A stretch of DNA of 64,000 nt from Rhynchopus euleeides (lineage: Eukaryota; Euglenozoa; Diplonemea; Diplonemida; Diplonemidae). The DNA lies in assembly GCA_963210315.1 (NCBI GenBank), contig OY723238.1, positions 2,418,001-2,482,000 of the forward strand, given 5' to 3'. This document shows positions 51,921 to 64,000 of this stretch, piece by piece (position 1 is the first letter of the stretch; the number at the start of each line of letters is the position of its first letter). A program made the translations under genes and the position numbers. Under the pieces are notes generated by a model that saw only the letters and a program-made list of their open reading frames with translations, ran no database searches and was not told the DNA's origin.

Positions 51921-54900
51921 ATGCTCTCTTCTTGGCACGGGAATGACGGTGCCCCGCCTGCTGAAGAGCCCAGCTCTTCCGTTGACCCGCCAGCAGCCTC
52001 TGCAGCCCAACCCGCCCCTGCGCTGAGACAGCCGCCATGGCTTGGCTCAGCCGAGGCACACGAGGGTGCTGCGCCCCAAGGCTCCTCTCTGATTATGCTT
52101 CGCCTGCCGCTGCTGTTCCCCGCCTCGCCAAGCCTGGACCTCTGGTCGGGCACCGCCGCCGCCACCACCTCCACCACCGGCACCGCCTCCACTGCCAACT
52201 CACATGATGCTGAAACCCCCACCGCAGCACCCCGCCCTGACGGCACGCATACAAACGCCCTCCGTATCCGACAGCCCTGCATCACCGACAAGCCTATGCA
52301 GGGAGTGGCACAGCAGACACCCCACACCACCACCACCACCACCACCACCCTGGTGGTGGAAAGCCATGATACGCACCGCCTTCCTGGGGGCACCGCCGCC
52401 TCCAGCGGCTGCCCTCCGCCGGTCCCCTCCCATCTGGGATATGAGGCCCTGGACTTGCAGAGGGCTGCAGTGCTGCGCGAGGTGCTGCGCGGCATAAGCG
52501 CTGTGGGATCTGCTGCGGAGGGGGGTCGCGCACCCCATGCACCCTGCGCGGGCGAGGCTCTGCCCGGAGCTCCGCCGCACCTCGCAGCGCATCCCGCATC
52601 CGTGTGGGGGGGTGGTGGGGGCGACACCCTCCCCCAGGACCCGGGGGCGCAGGCGTGTTTCTGGGCCCTCTCCTCACTGATGCCTATGGCGGACAGCTTG
52701 GGGACTGCCGCAGCCTCTGCCGCCGTGCTGCAACCCCTCACCGCGGTGCTGGATGCCTCGGAGTTCCCCGCGGGGTCTGCGAATTGCAGCGGCGGCAGCG
52801 GCAGCAGCATCCTATCCAACCCCGCCATCGCCTGCCAGCTGGAGGGGTTCCTGCAGCGGTGCATCCAGCGGGGCACCGGGGGCCCCGCCCCGCTGTCGGC
52901 CCTCCTCCGCCTCGGATTCGCCTCCGGCGACACCGCCGCGGTGCTGCGCGTTGCGGAGGGCCTGCTCCTCCTCGGCGGAGGGGGGACGGACCCCCCCGCC
53001 CCCCCGGGCAGCCACGCCGAGGCGGCGGCCCCCCTGCTCCAAGCTGCCCGGCGCCTCGCTGCGGCACGCCCCTTCCTCGACGTCGACGCGGGGGTGGCGG
53101 GGGCGGGTGGAGGCGCGCCACACCTCCAGGGCGCAGCAGCAGCAGCAGCAGCAGCAGGGGACACTGCCACCACCTGGCTGCTCCGCCTGACGGAGGCTCT
53201 GGAGGGCGTCGCGGTGGTTGGGCCGCCGGCGCACGGAGGAGGAGGAGGAGGTGGTGGTGGCGCCAACCCCCTGCCGCCCCTCCTGCTTGGTGTGTGCGGG
53301 CGCAGCGTCCTCCGCATCCAGCGTGGGGGCGAGGGGGAGGCGCTGCGCACCGACGGGCTCCCGGAGGGGTTCCGGCTGAGGTCGATCTGCGTGGTGCCGC
53401 CTGCCGCCGGAGCCTGCCCCCCTCCCGCCCCTGCCGTCTACGTCTCTGCGTCGTGCGATGTGGAGGAGGCAGCGGCGGGTGGGGCTGCGGACGGCAGCGC
53501 CTCCTCCTGGCGCATCTTCGCCGCAGGCGCGGCGTGTTGGTGGCAGGGTAGCGGCGCGGCTGGCGATGGGGGCGGGTCACCTCCTGTCGTGTCGCTGCGC
53601 GAGGTGCCGTGGCCCGAAGGTGTCGAGCGCTGCCCCGCGGAGCGCACCAGCGTGAAGGTTGTTGCGGGGGAAGGGGGTGCCCTCGCCCTCGCCGTGGGGC
53701 GCCGTGTCCCCACCCAGAATGGATCCGGGGCGGCCCTCGGGGGTGCGGCCGCTGCTGCGCAGCTGCGGGAGCAGATCGAGGGGTTTGACAGCATCGTGGA
53801 CATGCTGGCCAGCAGGCAGGTGCCATTCGACATGGCTGTTGAGGATGTCACCCGCCAGCTGGAGGAGCAGAGGAGCGGCGCCTCCGGCGGCGGTGGCGGC
53901 GCCGCCGCCGCGCCGCCCCCGGCAGCCACCACCCTCACACCCCACGTCGCCGCCGCGCTCCGCGCGGCGGCGGCGGCCCGCGCAGCCGCCGCCGGAACCC
54001 CCGGCACGCTGCCCCCGCCAACCCCGCCGCAGCCCAGCCTCACCCTCCACACCCTCACGCAGTGCCTGGGTGCGGTGGCCCACACGGCACGCCTCGGCCT
54101 GCCACCCCCGTCCTCCCCTCCCGCCACCGGCACCTCCTCTTTCGCCTTCGGCGCCGGGGGGGCGTCTGCCGACGCGTCGCGCGCCCTCCGCGCGCAGCCC
54201 CCCCACGGCGCTGCCGTCTCCCCATCCACACCCCTCAGCTTCGAGGCGTGGGTCCGTGCCGACGCCCCGTCTGGCTCCCTCTTCTTCATCGGGTCCAACG
54301 CGGCGCACTTCCACGCCACGCTCGGCTCCCACGGAGGCGTGCCGCACCTCGCTGCCGGGTGGTGGGGCTCTGGAGGGGGCAGGGAGACGGGGGCGGGCCG
54401 CCTGCTCTGCACAGCACCCCCTGCCTCCACAGCACGCCCGGGGTGGGCCCACGTGGCAGTGGTGTTCGACCCAGCCCGGACACACGGCGAGGCACTAATG
54501 TTCTACCTCAACGGGTCGCGCCTCCAGCCCTTCGCCGCCTCGGCGGAGCTGGCGCCTGTGGAGGACATGGGCTTCATGATGCAGTCCCTCTCCCGCCACC
54601 CTTCCGACTACGCGCAGGGTGGCGGCAGCGCCGCACCCCGGGTCGTTGGGAATACCGTGCTGCTCGGTGGGGGCCTTCATGGTGCGATGCGCGAGGCGCG
54701 CCTGTGGGGCCACGCCCGCACGCCGGAGGAGCTTGGGTATGGGATGCGGGTGGCCCTGCCGCTGTGCCCCGCCCCCAGGCATGTCGGGCTGGTGGCGCAC
54801 TGGGCCCTGTCGGAGGGTGTGGGGATGCGGCTGTTCGACAGCGGGCCGCACGCGATGCACCTCTTCCCCGTGCAGCCGCTGCAGCCGGGGCGGTGGGAGA

Positions 54901-57900
54901 GCAGCTCGGCCTGCCCGCCGCCAGCGCTGAGCCACGCGGGTGGGGGTGGTGGGGTGCACTCAGCTCAGCCCTGCTCCGAGCGCCCGCCGATCGCATCCGG
55001 GTTTGAGCGAGCCTCGTTGCACGTCGCAGACGGGAGGGTCGCTGTGGTGCAGCCGCTGGAGGGTGCCGTGCGGCAGGTCGTGTCGGAGTACGACGCTGCC
55101 ACGGGGCGTTTGGTAGCGGAGCGGTGCAGCGAGGGTGTTGCCGAGGGCCCCCTCGCGTGGTGCGGCGGGGTGCGGTGGCACGTCTGCAACAGGACGGCGA
55201 GGGCGTCGTGCCAGGGGGCCTCCCGCATGCTGCTGCAGAAGGCGGTGCTCCTCCAGCCGCCCCACGCCGACACCCCCGCCGCCGCGGGATGGGTGGCGGT
55301 GCGTGTGCTGGCTCTGCTGGGCCTGCTGGGGCACAGCCCCAGCAGCAGCAGCAGCAGCAGCAGCGCCTGGGGTGGGGGCAGCCACCACCCCGCAGCCCTG
55401 CGCCTCGCTGCCGCCTTCCGTCTGCTGCAGGCGGCACGCCAGCCGCACGATGTGTATGCCGCGCTGCTGGTGCTGGTGGGTGCCGCGCGGGAGCTGCCCT
55501 CGCCAGGGGCGCGCTTCCCCCACAGCTCTGTGGTGCTGCCGGAGGCGCTGCGGTGTGGGCTGCTGCCGGCGCTGCTGGAGGTGCGCAGGGCAGGCGGGGC
55601 GGCAGGTGGGCTGCCCATCGCCGCCCTGGCGACGGACGCGCTGCAGCTGTGCATCTCTTTGGTGCACGCCACGCAGGAGGGGCGCAGCGCGGCCCTCGTC
55701 AGCAGCGTGTTCGCAGGGGATGCGCTGGCTGGCGACCTCGCCCTCCACTGCCACACGCCGCACGCCGCATCGCTGGTGCTGGCCTGCCTCGCGCGGCAGC
55801 CGGAGGGGCGCGGCACCCGGGCCTACCTGCGGGAGGTGCTGTCCTGCGTTGCGGATCACGCCGCATGCGACATGCAGGAGGCTGCCGGGGCAACCCCCGC
55901 GCCGGCCCCGCCGACCCCCGCCGCCACGCGGCACCGCTTCCGCGGCGAAGCCGCAGCCGCCCTCCTGCAGCACGCCGCTGCCCTGCAGATCGCCGTCGCC
56001 GCCCAGGCCGGCAGGGCGCAAGGCTCCTTCTTCGCCGACTGGGCACACCCCACCCTGCAGGCCTGCAGCGCCGCCCTGCGCTCCGCTGCCGCCTCGCTGA
56101 GCCGCGCCGCAGACGCGCCCCCGGTGCTGGACGCGCTGCGGCGCGGGTTCGTCGGGGTGCTGCTGCCACAGCTCCTGCCGCTGCTCCGCCTGTCGGGGCA
56201 CACCCCCTCACCCGCGCCAGGCCTCGAGCCGCTGCTCTCCGAGCTGCGCGCGGCGCTCCGCGGCGTGGCGGAGCGCCTGGGCGTGCTGGGCGCCGCGGGG
56301 CACGAGGCATTCAGGGCAGGGGCATCGCAGGTGCCCAGCATCGTGTCGCAGTCGCACAGCAGCGCACACCCCTACAGGCTGGACAGCGCCTCCCTCGTGC
56401 GGTTCGAAGGCGCCTCATCCTTCACCATCACCTTCGACGCGCAGAGCCGGCTGGAGGGCAGGGATGAGCTCGTGGTGCTGTGGGCCAACCCCGCCGACGG
56501 GCAGACCCAGACCCGCGTGCTGAAGGACGGGCCCCTCTCCCAGGCCAAGGTGGTGGTGGATGCCCCGTCCGCCCTGGTCTTCACGCGGGGCAGCCTGCGG
56601 GCGGCACCCACCTTCTCCCTCAGCGCCGCGCGGTCCACCGGCCCCAGCGACATGCAGCGCGGGCGGTGGGGCTACGCCTTCACGGCAACCGCCTCCGCCC
56701 GCTGCTGGGAGTTCCGCCTCGGCTGGCTCCACGACCTGCTGGCGGGTGCGGCCTGCGCCTCCGCCGCCGCCGCACAGGCGCTGCTGTGCAACGCGGCTGC
56801 GCCGCAACCCCCCCATGCCGATGCCGAGGCGCCGCCCGCGCTGCTCGCCGGGGGGCTCCGCCCCCCAGAGGCGGCGCAGCCGCCCCCGCTCCCCGACACC
56901 GCGTGGCACGCCTTCGCCACGCAGCACCCCCTCGCCGCAGGCCAGCAGCAGCACCACCCCCTCCTCCGCACCGCCCTCGCTGCGGCGCTGCATCTCTCCG
57001 GCACTGCTGCGCCCCCCGCCCTCTGGCCCCCTTCCGCCGCCGCCGCGCTGTCGCAGGCCCGCGAGAGGCTGCAGGGCTGCACCTCCACCGCCACCGCCAC
57101 CGCCCTCACCCGCGCCGACTTCCTCCTCCGCCACATCGCACCGCCCCACGACACCCCACACCCTACCCTGCCTGGGGCAATCTCTGAGGTCGTCCAGTTT
57201 GCCTTCGGCAGCACCTCTCTGGAGGCGACGTTTGCCTCCCTGCGGCGGCAGAGCCGGGCCGCGGAGAGCCGGCTGGAGGGGCTTGCTGTGCTGGTGGGGC
57301 TGCAGCACGAGGCTGAGGCTTGGTGCCGCGGTGCCAGCCCCCTGGGAGGTGCCTTCCTGCTGCAGGCTGCTGCGGGTGCTCTCACCGCCAGCTTCCGCAC
57401 CCACGCCTATTCGCATAGCATCGAGCGTAGCGGCGGGACCCTCGCCGCGGTGCGGGCGCAGGTCGTGGGGCTCGTCACCAGCCTCCTCAGGCTTGCCGCC
57501 GCACCCCCACCCGGCGCTGCCGCGCCCCTGCGCTGCATCGCCCTCTCGTGCCTCGCCATGGCGTGGCCCATGTCTGACGCCCGCATGCTGGCATCCTCTC
57601 CAGAGGTGCTCCGCCTTCTCGAGCCTGCCGCGCTCTGCAGCCAGCAGCACGGCGAGGCCCACCCGTCCTTCCCGGATCTCAGCAGGATGCCTCACGGGCA
57701 GCATGTTAGCGACACGCTTGCCAAGGCTGAGGATGTCCTGGGGTGGCATCTGTCTGTGGAGGGGTGTACAGCGCATGTGAGGCATGACGGGCGGAGCCTG
57801 ACGCACCACTTCCTGTGGAATGCCAGCGATGCGCGGAAGGGGAAGAACATCGTGTGTGCGGCGAAGCCGTGGTGTATCCAGTCCGCCCCCCGCGGCGCCG

Positions 57901-58335
57901 TGTTCTATTTCGAGGCCTGCTTTGTGGAGTGCCCGCACCGCCTCCCGAAGGGGCTGGGCGTGGGGCTGTGCTGCCCGAAGTCGCCCTTCCTGCGGCAGGC
58001 GCTGTACAAAAGCAACGGCAACATCTGCTCCACGGCGCCCATCCCCTCGGCCCTCCCGCGGTTCCGCCTCGGGGACCGTGTCGGGTGTGGGGTTGCCTGC
58101 GTGGCTGCCCCGGAGGGCGGGGTGGGCGGAGGTGGCGGCAGTGCCCCCCTGCTGTTCTACACCCGGAACGGGGTGTTCCTCGGGTTTGTCTGGGCCCTCC
58201 CCGCGCAGCTCCGTGCCGCGGTTCCCGCGGCTGGGGCGAAGTACGGCTGCAAGGTGAAGTTCCACCTCTGCCCCGGCTCGTGGTCCTTCGACCTGTCGCA
58301 GCTGCGCCACCACCTCGGCCCGGACACCGCCACCA

Positions 58336-58366
<31 letters not shown>

Positions 58367-61300
58367 GCCCCCCCCACACCCCGCCTGCGGCGGGGCGGAG
58401 GCAAAGGCGTCTGAATCAGCCGAAGCCCTTGCAGCACAGCAGGGGCGTGACATCCTGCGGTGCTGGGCGTCGCGCTCCGCAGGCTCGGCGGAGGCGGAGC
58501 CTCTGTTCACCGCCTGCATCGCGGCGGCGCGACGCCACACCGCGGCGTGCATGCAGGCAGAGGTGTCCGACCCCAGCGGGGCAGAGCTGTTGCCGGAGGC
58601 GGCAGCAGGCCCCTCCGTGTGGGTGCAGCGGCATCTGGTGATGCTGCTCGCCAGCCTGCGGTGCGCTGCGGCAAGGGGTGGCGGGGCGGGGGTGCTGCGC
58701 TGCGCCGGCGCCATGGCGGGGTGCGGCTGGGGCCCTCTCCTGCACACCGCCGCCACCCGGGCCATCGACACGCCGCACCTCAGCAGCCGCGCCGCCGAGG
58801 CCGCCCTCGAGATCTACCGCACCGTGGCTGAGGCGGGCGCCCCACCGGACCACCCCCTCCTCTGCGGCGGCCCGCGCTACTCCTGCCACGCCGCGGCACT
58901 CCCAATCAGGGCAGCCTGCGCCGCCGCCGCAGCCTCCGCCTCGCCAGACGGCGGCGGTGCGGATGGGGGGGTGGAGGCGGCAGCCTCTGCGTTAGGGCGG
59001 GTGTTGGGGGAGCATCAGCACGGCGAGGCGCACTGCTGCGGCACGGCTGGGGCAGAGCCGCAGCACTGCAGCCTGGTCGATGTGCTGTTCAGGGGGGCTG
59101 CAGAGGGGGTGCTGCACCTCGGTGGTGACGACGATGCTGCTGCGCAGCAGCAGCCTGATGAAGGGGGCGAGGATACATCGCCACCACCACCCCCACCACC
59201 ACCACGCCACGGCGTGGGGGCGATGCGTCGTCAGCGCGGCGGGTTTGCCATGGTGTGCGTGCGTCTGCTGCGGATTCTCTCAAATCTCCACGGCTGGCGC
59301 TCCGACGTCGACCAGCGTGCCGCGTCCAGTCTCCTCGCCTGCCCCGACACGCCCCAGGACCTGCTGGCCGACCTCTGCGGCGGGGGTGCCGCAGCTGTCT
59401 CCGCATCCACAGCACTCGCGGTGCTGGGGGGGGCAACCCCACCGGTTGCCCGGGGGGTCCGCGCAGTGACCCGCCCGCCCTACGGCATCCCACAGGCCTG
59501 CACAGTCACGGGCACTGCGGAGGGCGGCACCACCACCGTGGCGCTGGATAGCGGGGGCGAAGCGGAGGTGGGGCGCGACACCGTCATCCCGTGGGATCGG
59601 CCCGACCGCCCGCTGTGCCCCGCCGCGTCTGCAGAGGCGCTCCGCCTCTGCGGGCGGCTCGCATCCGCGCTGCCCGCATTCGCCGAGGCTGGGGTCGCGT
59701 TGGGCATCGAGCGAGGCGGAGGCGGGACGCCCCACCCCACCGACCCACCCCCACGCCGGCGGCAGAACAGCAGCAGCAGCAGCAGCGGTGCCCCCGCAGA
59801 GGACGCCGCCACCGGGACAGAGGTGGAATCCGACGGGGCTGTGCCGGATGACACGGAGGCCTCTAGAGGGGTTCCGGCGTGGGCTTCCGACAACGCAGGC
59901 CCAGCTGGGTGGAGTGGCTGGGGATGGCCTGCAGCTGGTGGTGGTGGGGGTGGGGGCGGCGGCGCAGCCGCCGCAGCGACCCTGCCTCTGGCCTCCGTCG
60001 CGGGGAGCCTGCTCCACGCCTCGCTCGCTGCGGTATCGGAGGTGGTGCGGATCGCCCGGACGGCGGGGGCCAGCCGCCGCATGGGAGACGACCAACAGCA
60101 CGCCCCCACGCCCCTCCCACGCGATGCCCTGGAGGGCTGCGCCGCGTCGCTGTCGGAGAACCTCGCCCAGCTGCCCCTGCGGGCCCCAGGCGTGCTGCCG
60201 CAGCTCGCCGCGCAGCGCGACGCCTGCCTGTCGCTGCTGCGGGAGGGCGGGTGGCGCACCGCACCCGCCGCCGCCCGACCCAAGCACCCTGCACGCGCCG
60301 CAGCGGGGGTGGCTGCCTCCTCGGGGCTGCTCCTGGCGACATCCCGCGCCGCACTCCCCATCGCATACGGCGAGGCAGGCCCCGACGACACCTACCCCTC
60401 CTTCGAGGATCAGGACCCGCAGGACCACGGGATGGAGGACGACGCCGCGCCAGACCTCTCGGTTGTCGGCACCAACCCCTCCGTGCAGCGCCAGCGCGCG
60501 GGGCTCGCCGGCACCCCCTCTGCAACCAGCCCTGGCATCGGCAGCGGAGGCAGCAGGGCCAGCAGGGCCAGCCCCCTGCTGGGCAGCGGCAGCGAGGGCC
60601 TGCCGCCGCCACCCCTGTCCCCCCAGCCCTTCCACCCGCCTGCGGCGGGTGGGGGAAGCGAGGCTGGGGACACACTCGCCACCGGCGGGGCTGGGGGCTC
60701 GCCGGTGGGCACCCCCGACACCCCCGGGCCCCGGGATGACCCAACAGGCCTGGAACCCCTCCTGGGGATGGGTGCCGCAGCCACCCCTTCGCCCCCGTCT
60801 CCCCCAGGCGTCTCGCAGGTGGGACCCCTCGGAGGCGCCCCGCAGGGGGGGGGTGTGGGGCGGGCGGTGCCCGCGTCGTTGGGTTCTTCGGAGAGGGGCA
60901 GCGTGGAGCCGCTGCTGCCCCCTTACAGGGAGGAGATGACGTGTGATGATTCGCCACAGCATATCCTATCTGGAGCCTGGGGGGATGCGGCGGTGGGGCA
61001 CGCCACGGCAGGGCAGGAGAGCTGGTGGGTTATTCCGAGCATCGTGCACAGCACCTTCCAGGGGTGGGGCGAGGCCAGCTTTGGCGGGCAGCAGGATGAC
61101 GAGGATGACGACGCCACCCGAGACGAGTCGGAAGATGGGGGTGACGGCGGCGGCGATGCGTGGGACACCCACAGGGCCTACGGCGGCAGGCCGCGGCGCC
61201 GCCGCCGCCATCCGGGCAACCCATTGGGCCAGCCGCTGCATGGCGTGTGGGGGTGCGCCCTTCTGTGGCAGGGCGCGCTGTGCGTTGCGGAGGCGAGGTG

Positions 61301-62856
61301 CGCCTTGGTTCGCATCACCGCCCTCCTCCACAGCCAGCAGGCCACTGCGGGTGTAGGGCAGGGGGTGGCGGGTGAGGAGGAGGCGGAGGCGGAGGCGGGG
61401 GTGCTGCGCCCCTGCGGTTTAACAGCGCTGCTCTCGATGCTGGATGCGCCTGCTCTCGCCGATGTGGGTGCGGAGCAGGATGGGATGCAGGCGGATGTGT
61501 CTTGCATCGTCGCACTGCAGGCTTCCCTGGGTGCAGGGGCGCTGGCGTGCGAGGCGGCGCACCGCCTCTCCCTGACGGGAGGGGGGGGCGGGGGGGTGCA
61601 CCGCGGCGGCTCGGTGTACACCACGCCGGAGTTCGATCTGGCGGCGAAGCTGCTGGAGGTGCTCGCTGCGGCACACCCGGATGCCCTGCTCACAGGGGCT
61701 GTGGTGCATGAGATGGTGGCGGCGGTGCACCTGCATGCCGTGCCCGCGCGGAGGCGGAGGCTGCTGCTGTGCCTGGTGTCCCTGCTGCGTGCGGCGCTGC
61801 GGCGGCCGAGTATCACCCCCAACTGCAACTGGTCAGATTTCAGCGCAATCCACCACACCTGCGAGAAATCCATGGTCCTGCTCGCCGGTGCAGCGCATGC
61901 CTCTGTGATACCGCGTGGCCCTGCAGAGTCAGTTCCCTGCGTGTCGGCGGAGCTGCTGTATCTGATGCGGAAGCTGCTGCGGCGTGGGGGGCGGCGCTTC
62001 GACGATGTGGTGGTGCCCGGCAGCAGTGCGGGCTGCGGGGGTTGGGGTGTGGGGAGCCTGGTGGAGAGGCTGGACGCCAGCTCAGGGAGGTGGCTGCAGG
62101 GCGTCGTGCTGGCGGTGTCGCAGCGCAGGCTGTACCTCACGTTCCAGGCGCTGCCTGCGGTGCAGGACCTGTGGGTGTCGAAGGGGTCCCAGGCGCTGCG
62201 CCTGTTTACCCCACGGCTTCCAAACCCTTGCACCGCCAGCTCTATCAGCAGGACGTCGCTGCAGGACTTTGGGCGGCACAACGACGTCAGCACTGTGCTG
62301 CATGGCCAAGTTCAACCGTCGGAGTCGCTGCGGTTAGTGCCACTCGTGGTGTCGACCCCCAGTGGGCCTGATGAGGTATGGACATGCAGGGCACCAGAGG
62401 CATGGATGGAGTGACAGCACTCACAACAACACCACGAACAGCTCCCACGCGCCGCCTGCGAAGATCTATGCACGCTCATGTCGTCATGCAGCAAAGGTGA
62501 TGTCCCCCGCTGGTACGAGTGCACTGCTGCCTCAGGTGAGATGTACACTCTGGTATGCAGCATCATGGTTGTCGAGTATGGCAGTGGCTTGTGGCACTTC
62601 TGATCTGCTCCACCCGCTCCTCCCCGCAGATCGTGGATCGGATGATTGCTGTCAATATGGCGACGGGCATAATCAGCCCCATCGAGCCTGTGGGCGTGGC
62701 TGTTGAAGTTCGCAAGATTCCGTTTGCCGTATGCGCCCCTGGGTTTGCGGGTTTGCGGAGACCGCGTCGTGCACGAAACAAAGAATCACGTTTTTGACAG
62801 CGATTCAGGAAGTGCACGAAAACCTGGCTCGAAGCCTGGAGGAGACGACGGGCTAG
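51921..62856 (+). CDS. Giant multidomain protein: LamG, SPRY and Tudor/agenet-like domains (about 3570 aa)
   Basis: Exon 1 is 51921-62375 (3485 codons without a stop). At 62376 GTATGG begins an intron; exons 62442-62552, 62630-62728 and 62809-62856 follow, all phase 0, ending ARSLEETTG. Recognisable parts: a UBA-like helix region (about 614-651, LREQIEGFDSIVDML); a LamG/concanavalin-like fold (about 765-982, LSFEAWVRADAPSGSLFFIG and HVAVVFD); a PHR/CUB-like sandwich (about 1485-1592, FTITFDAQSR to RWGYAF); a SPRY domain (about 1941-2132, FYFEACFVECP, GLGVGLCC, LFYTRNGVFLGFVW); a Tudor/agenet-like fold (about 3370-3430, GRWLQGVVLAV). Between them are Ala/Gly/Pro-rich low-complexity and helical repeat stretches. 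SPRY-containing giants of this type are often ubiquitin-ligase scaffolds, but no HECT or RING was seen. Low-complexity runs could hide short introns. Confidence 0.8.
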
Positions 62857-63235
62857 CAAAACGTGAGCTCACCAATTTTGCACTTGCAATCCCGCTCCAA
62901 CTGGGCAGCTGGCAGTGTGCCGCAAGGCCCCTCCCCACGAGGTTTCTCTGCGCCCAACTGCCCCTTGCAATTGGCTTCATGAGGCACGGCCGCCTTTGTC
63001 CCCACACCCCCCTGCAACGACTGCGAACAACTTCCCCACCACCACCACCACCACCACCACCACCACCACCACCACCACCACCACCACCATCTGAGTTTAC
63101 GTTGGGAATTTGCAGCGGAGAGAGAGGCAGAGCACACTCACACAACACCACCTTCATCAGGTTTTATACCCTGGGTGGTTGTTGCATCTTTGTTTTACCA
63201 CCGGTCGCTTCTCTACCTCATTTACCACATACACA
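62857..63235. other. Intergenic with (CCA)18 microsatellite
   Basis: A pure CCA repeat of 18 units lies at 63036-63089. The rest is unique. CATTTACCACATACACA directly precedes the next start codon. Confidence 0.7.
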
Positions 63236-64000
63236 ATGCCCTCCGCGTCCGTTGACCTGACCGGCGCCCACGCCGCGCCCGACTTCGCCGCGTTGGCCAC
63301 GGTCCTGCAGGGACTGGACCAGACGGGCCGGGCGCAGCTCCAGCCCCCCAAGTGCATCGCCCAGGTGCACGACCTCGACTCCCGGGTCACGTCGGCCTTG
63401 GCCAAGCCGACTTGGGTGAGGTTGGAGTCGCTGCTGGCCACAGCCCTTCTGCTGCAGAAGGCTTGGCAGGGCGATGAGGGGGACGGGCACGCCGGGTGGT
63501 CGACGATCGGGGTCGCCTGCCCCATCGAGCACGGGCTGTGCTTGATCGTGGGGGGGGAGCATGACTTGTGGGAGGGGCTCACGAAGTTCCGCGCCCTCCT
63601 CACCCTCCATGTCGCAGGTGCGGCACTGGGGGATGAAGGGTTCGCGCGACTTCGAAACCCCACCAAGCAGGCCTCCCCCTCGCGCGCGGTGGCGGCCTCG
63701 CAGCAGGCCGTGGCAGCCACCGCACACGCCTCGTCGGCGGCGGCGGAGGCGGCGGCGCTGCGGCAGGGGATGGAGGAGCTCCGCCGCCAGACGGACGCCC
63801 ACATGGCGACGATGCGGCGCCAGTGGGAGGGGCAGCAAGCGGAGCTGGCGGCGTTACGGTCCGCGCAGGGGGCGCCGCCTCAGCTTCAGGCTCCGGGCCC
63901 GGAGCCCCCTGCCCGCCCGGTGGTGTCTACGCGGGTGCCTTCCCCGGCCGACGCTACCAGTGTCACGGAGTGGATTCCCCTTATCCGCACGGGGTCCGGC
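63236..64000 (+). CDS. Hypothetical Ala-rich coiled-coil protein, 3' end beyond window
   Basis: It is open for 255 codons from ATG (MPSASVDLTGAHAAP) to the end of the window. Residues 1-130 look globular (VLQGLDQTGRAQLQ, WSTIGVACPIEHGLCLIVGG). Residues about 150-210 are Ala/Gln/Arg-rich with heptad spacing (AAALRQGMEELRRQTDAH), a probable coiled coil. A Pro-rich linker follows. A small globular part, a coiled coil and Pro-rich tail could fit a retroelement gag-like protein or a structural protein; no zinc knuckle or protease is visible in this part. Codon use is GC-rich like the giant gene. Confidence 0.6.
   Translation, partial: MPSASVDLTGAHAAPDFAALATVLQGLDQTGRAQLQPPKCIAQVHDLDSRVTSALAKPTWVRLESLLATALLLQKAWQGDEGDGHAGWSTIGVACPIEHGLCLIVGGEHDLWEGLTKFRALLTLHVAGAALGDEGFARLRNPTKQASPSRAVAASQQAVAATAHASSAAAEAAALRQGMEELRRQTDAHMATMRRQWEGQQAELAALRSAQGAPPQLQAPGPEPPARPVVSTRVPSPADATSVTEWIPLIRTGSG

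Noticed and set aside
51893..60962. Long antisense frames (485, 654, 560 codons and others) opposite the giant gene
   Set aside because: Shadows of a GC-rich coding sequence; composition is Arg/Gly/Pro-rich and domains are only on the + strand.

Overview
The window is nuclear DNA from a eukaryote, most likely a free-living flagellate or other protist. The evidence is spliced protein genes with GT-AG introns, no operons or Shine-Dalgarno pattern, nested hAT-type DNA transposons with intact 8-bp target duplications, and long satellite arrays. Every gene I can support lies on the + strand, and every recognised intron starts with GTATG. One-strand gene order with a pyrimidine tract and AG before many start codons would fit a euglenozoan (for example a diplonemid) with trans-splicing. 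That is only a guess: I saw no spliced-leader gene or rRNA that would settle the lineage.

Layout. 1-1897: the 3' end of one copy and one full copy of a WD40 gene family (A, B). 2254-3783: UTP23 (rRNA processing), 3 exons. 4537-6245: a single-pass membrane protein with a PDZ-like domain, 3 exons. 6246-12897: intergenic, with a hAT element carrying a second hAT in its right end. 12898-14719: an ECHDC1-like enoyl-CoA hydratase/decarboxylase, 3 exons, with a hAT fragment in intron 2. 15370-16530: WD40 copy C. 16531-23831: an inverted copy of the second hAT family, then two satellite fields with 251-bp direct repeats at 17984 and 22583. 23832-37165: a 13.3-kb repeat-filled element with 13-bp terminal inverted repeats and a TA target duplication; copy C gives the matching empty site. 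37391-40165: WD40 copies D and E, then a WD40 relic. 40945-42657: a five-span membrane protein. 46713-47562: an 850-bp inverted-repeat element just upstream of WD40 copy F (47598). 49578-50714: WD40 copy G. 51921-62856: a giant multidomain gene (about 3570 aa). 63236-64000: a partial Ala-rich coiled-coil protein.

The most interesting system is the WD40 family. Its seven members share a near-identical ubiquitin-like N-terminal domain, a near-identical seven-blade scaffold and a near-identical 3' flank. They differ in short clusters before strand A and in the B-C turn of each blade, the positions that form the ligand-binding top face of a WD40 propeller. Short variable cassettes are shared in different combinations between members. 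This looks like a diversified recognition repertoire maintained by recombination or gene conversion. The rest of the window is housekeeping genes set in a very transposon- and satellite-rich background.
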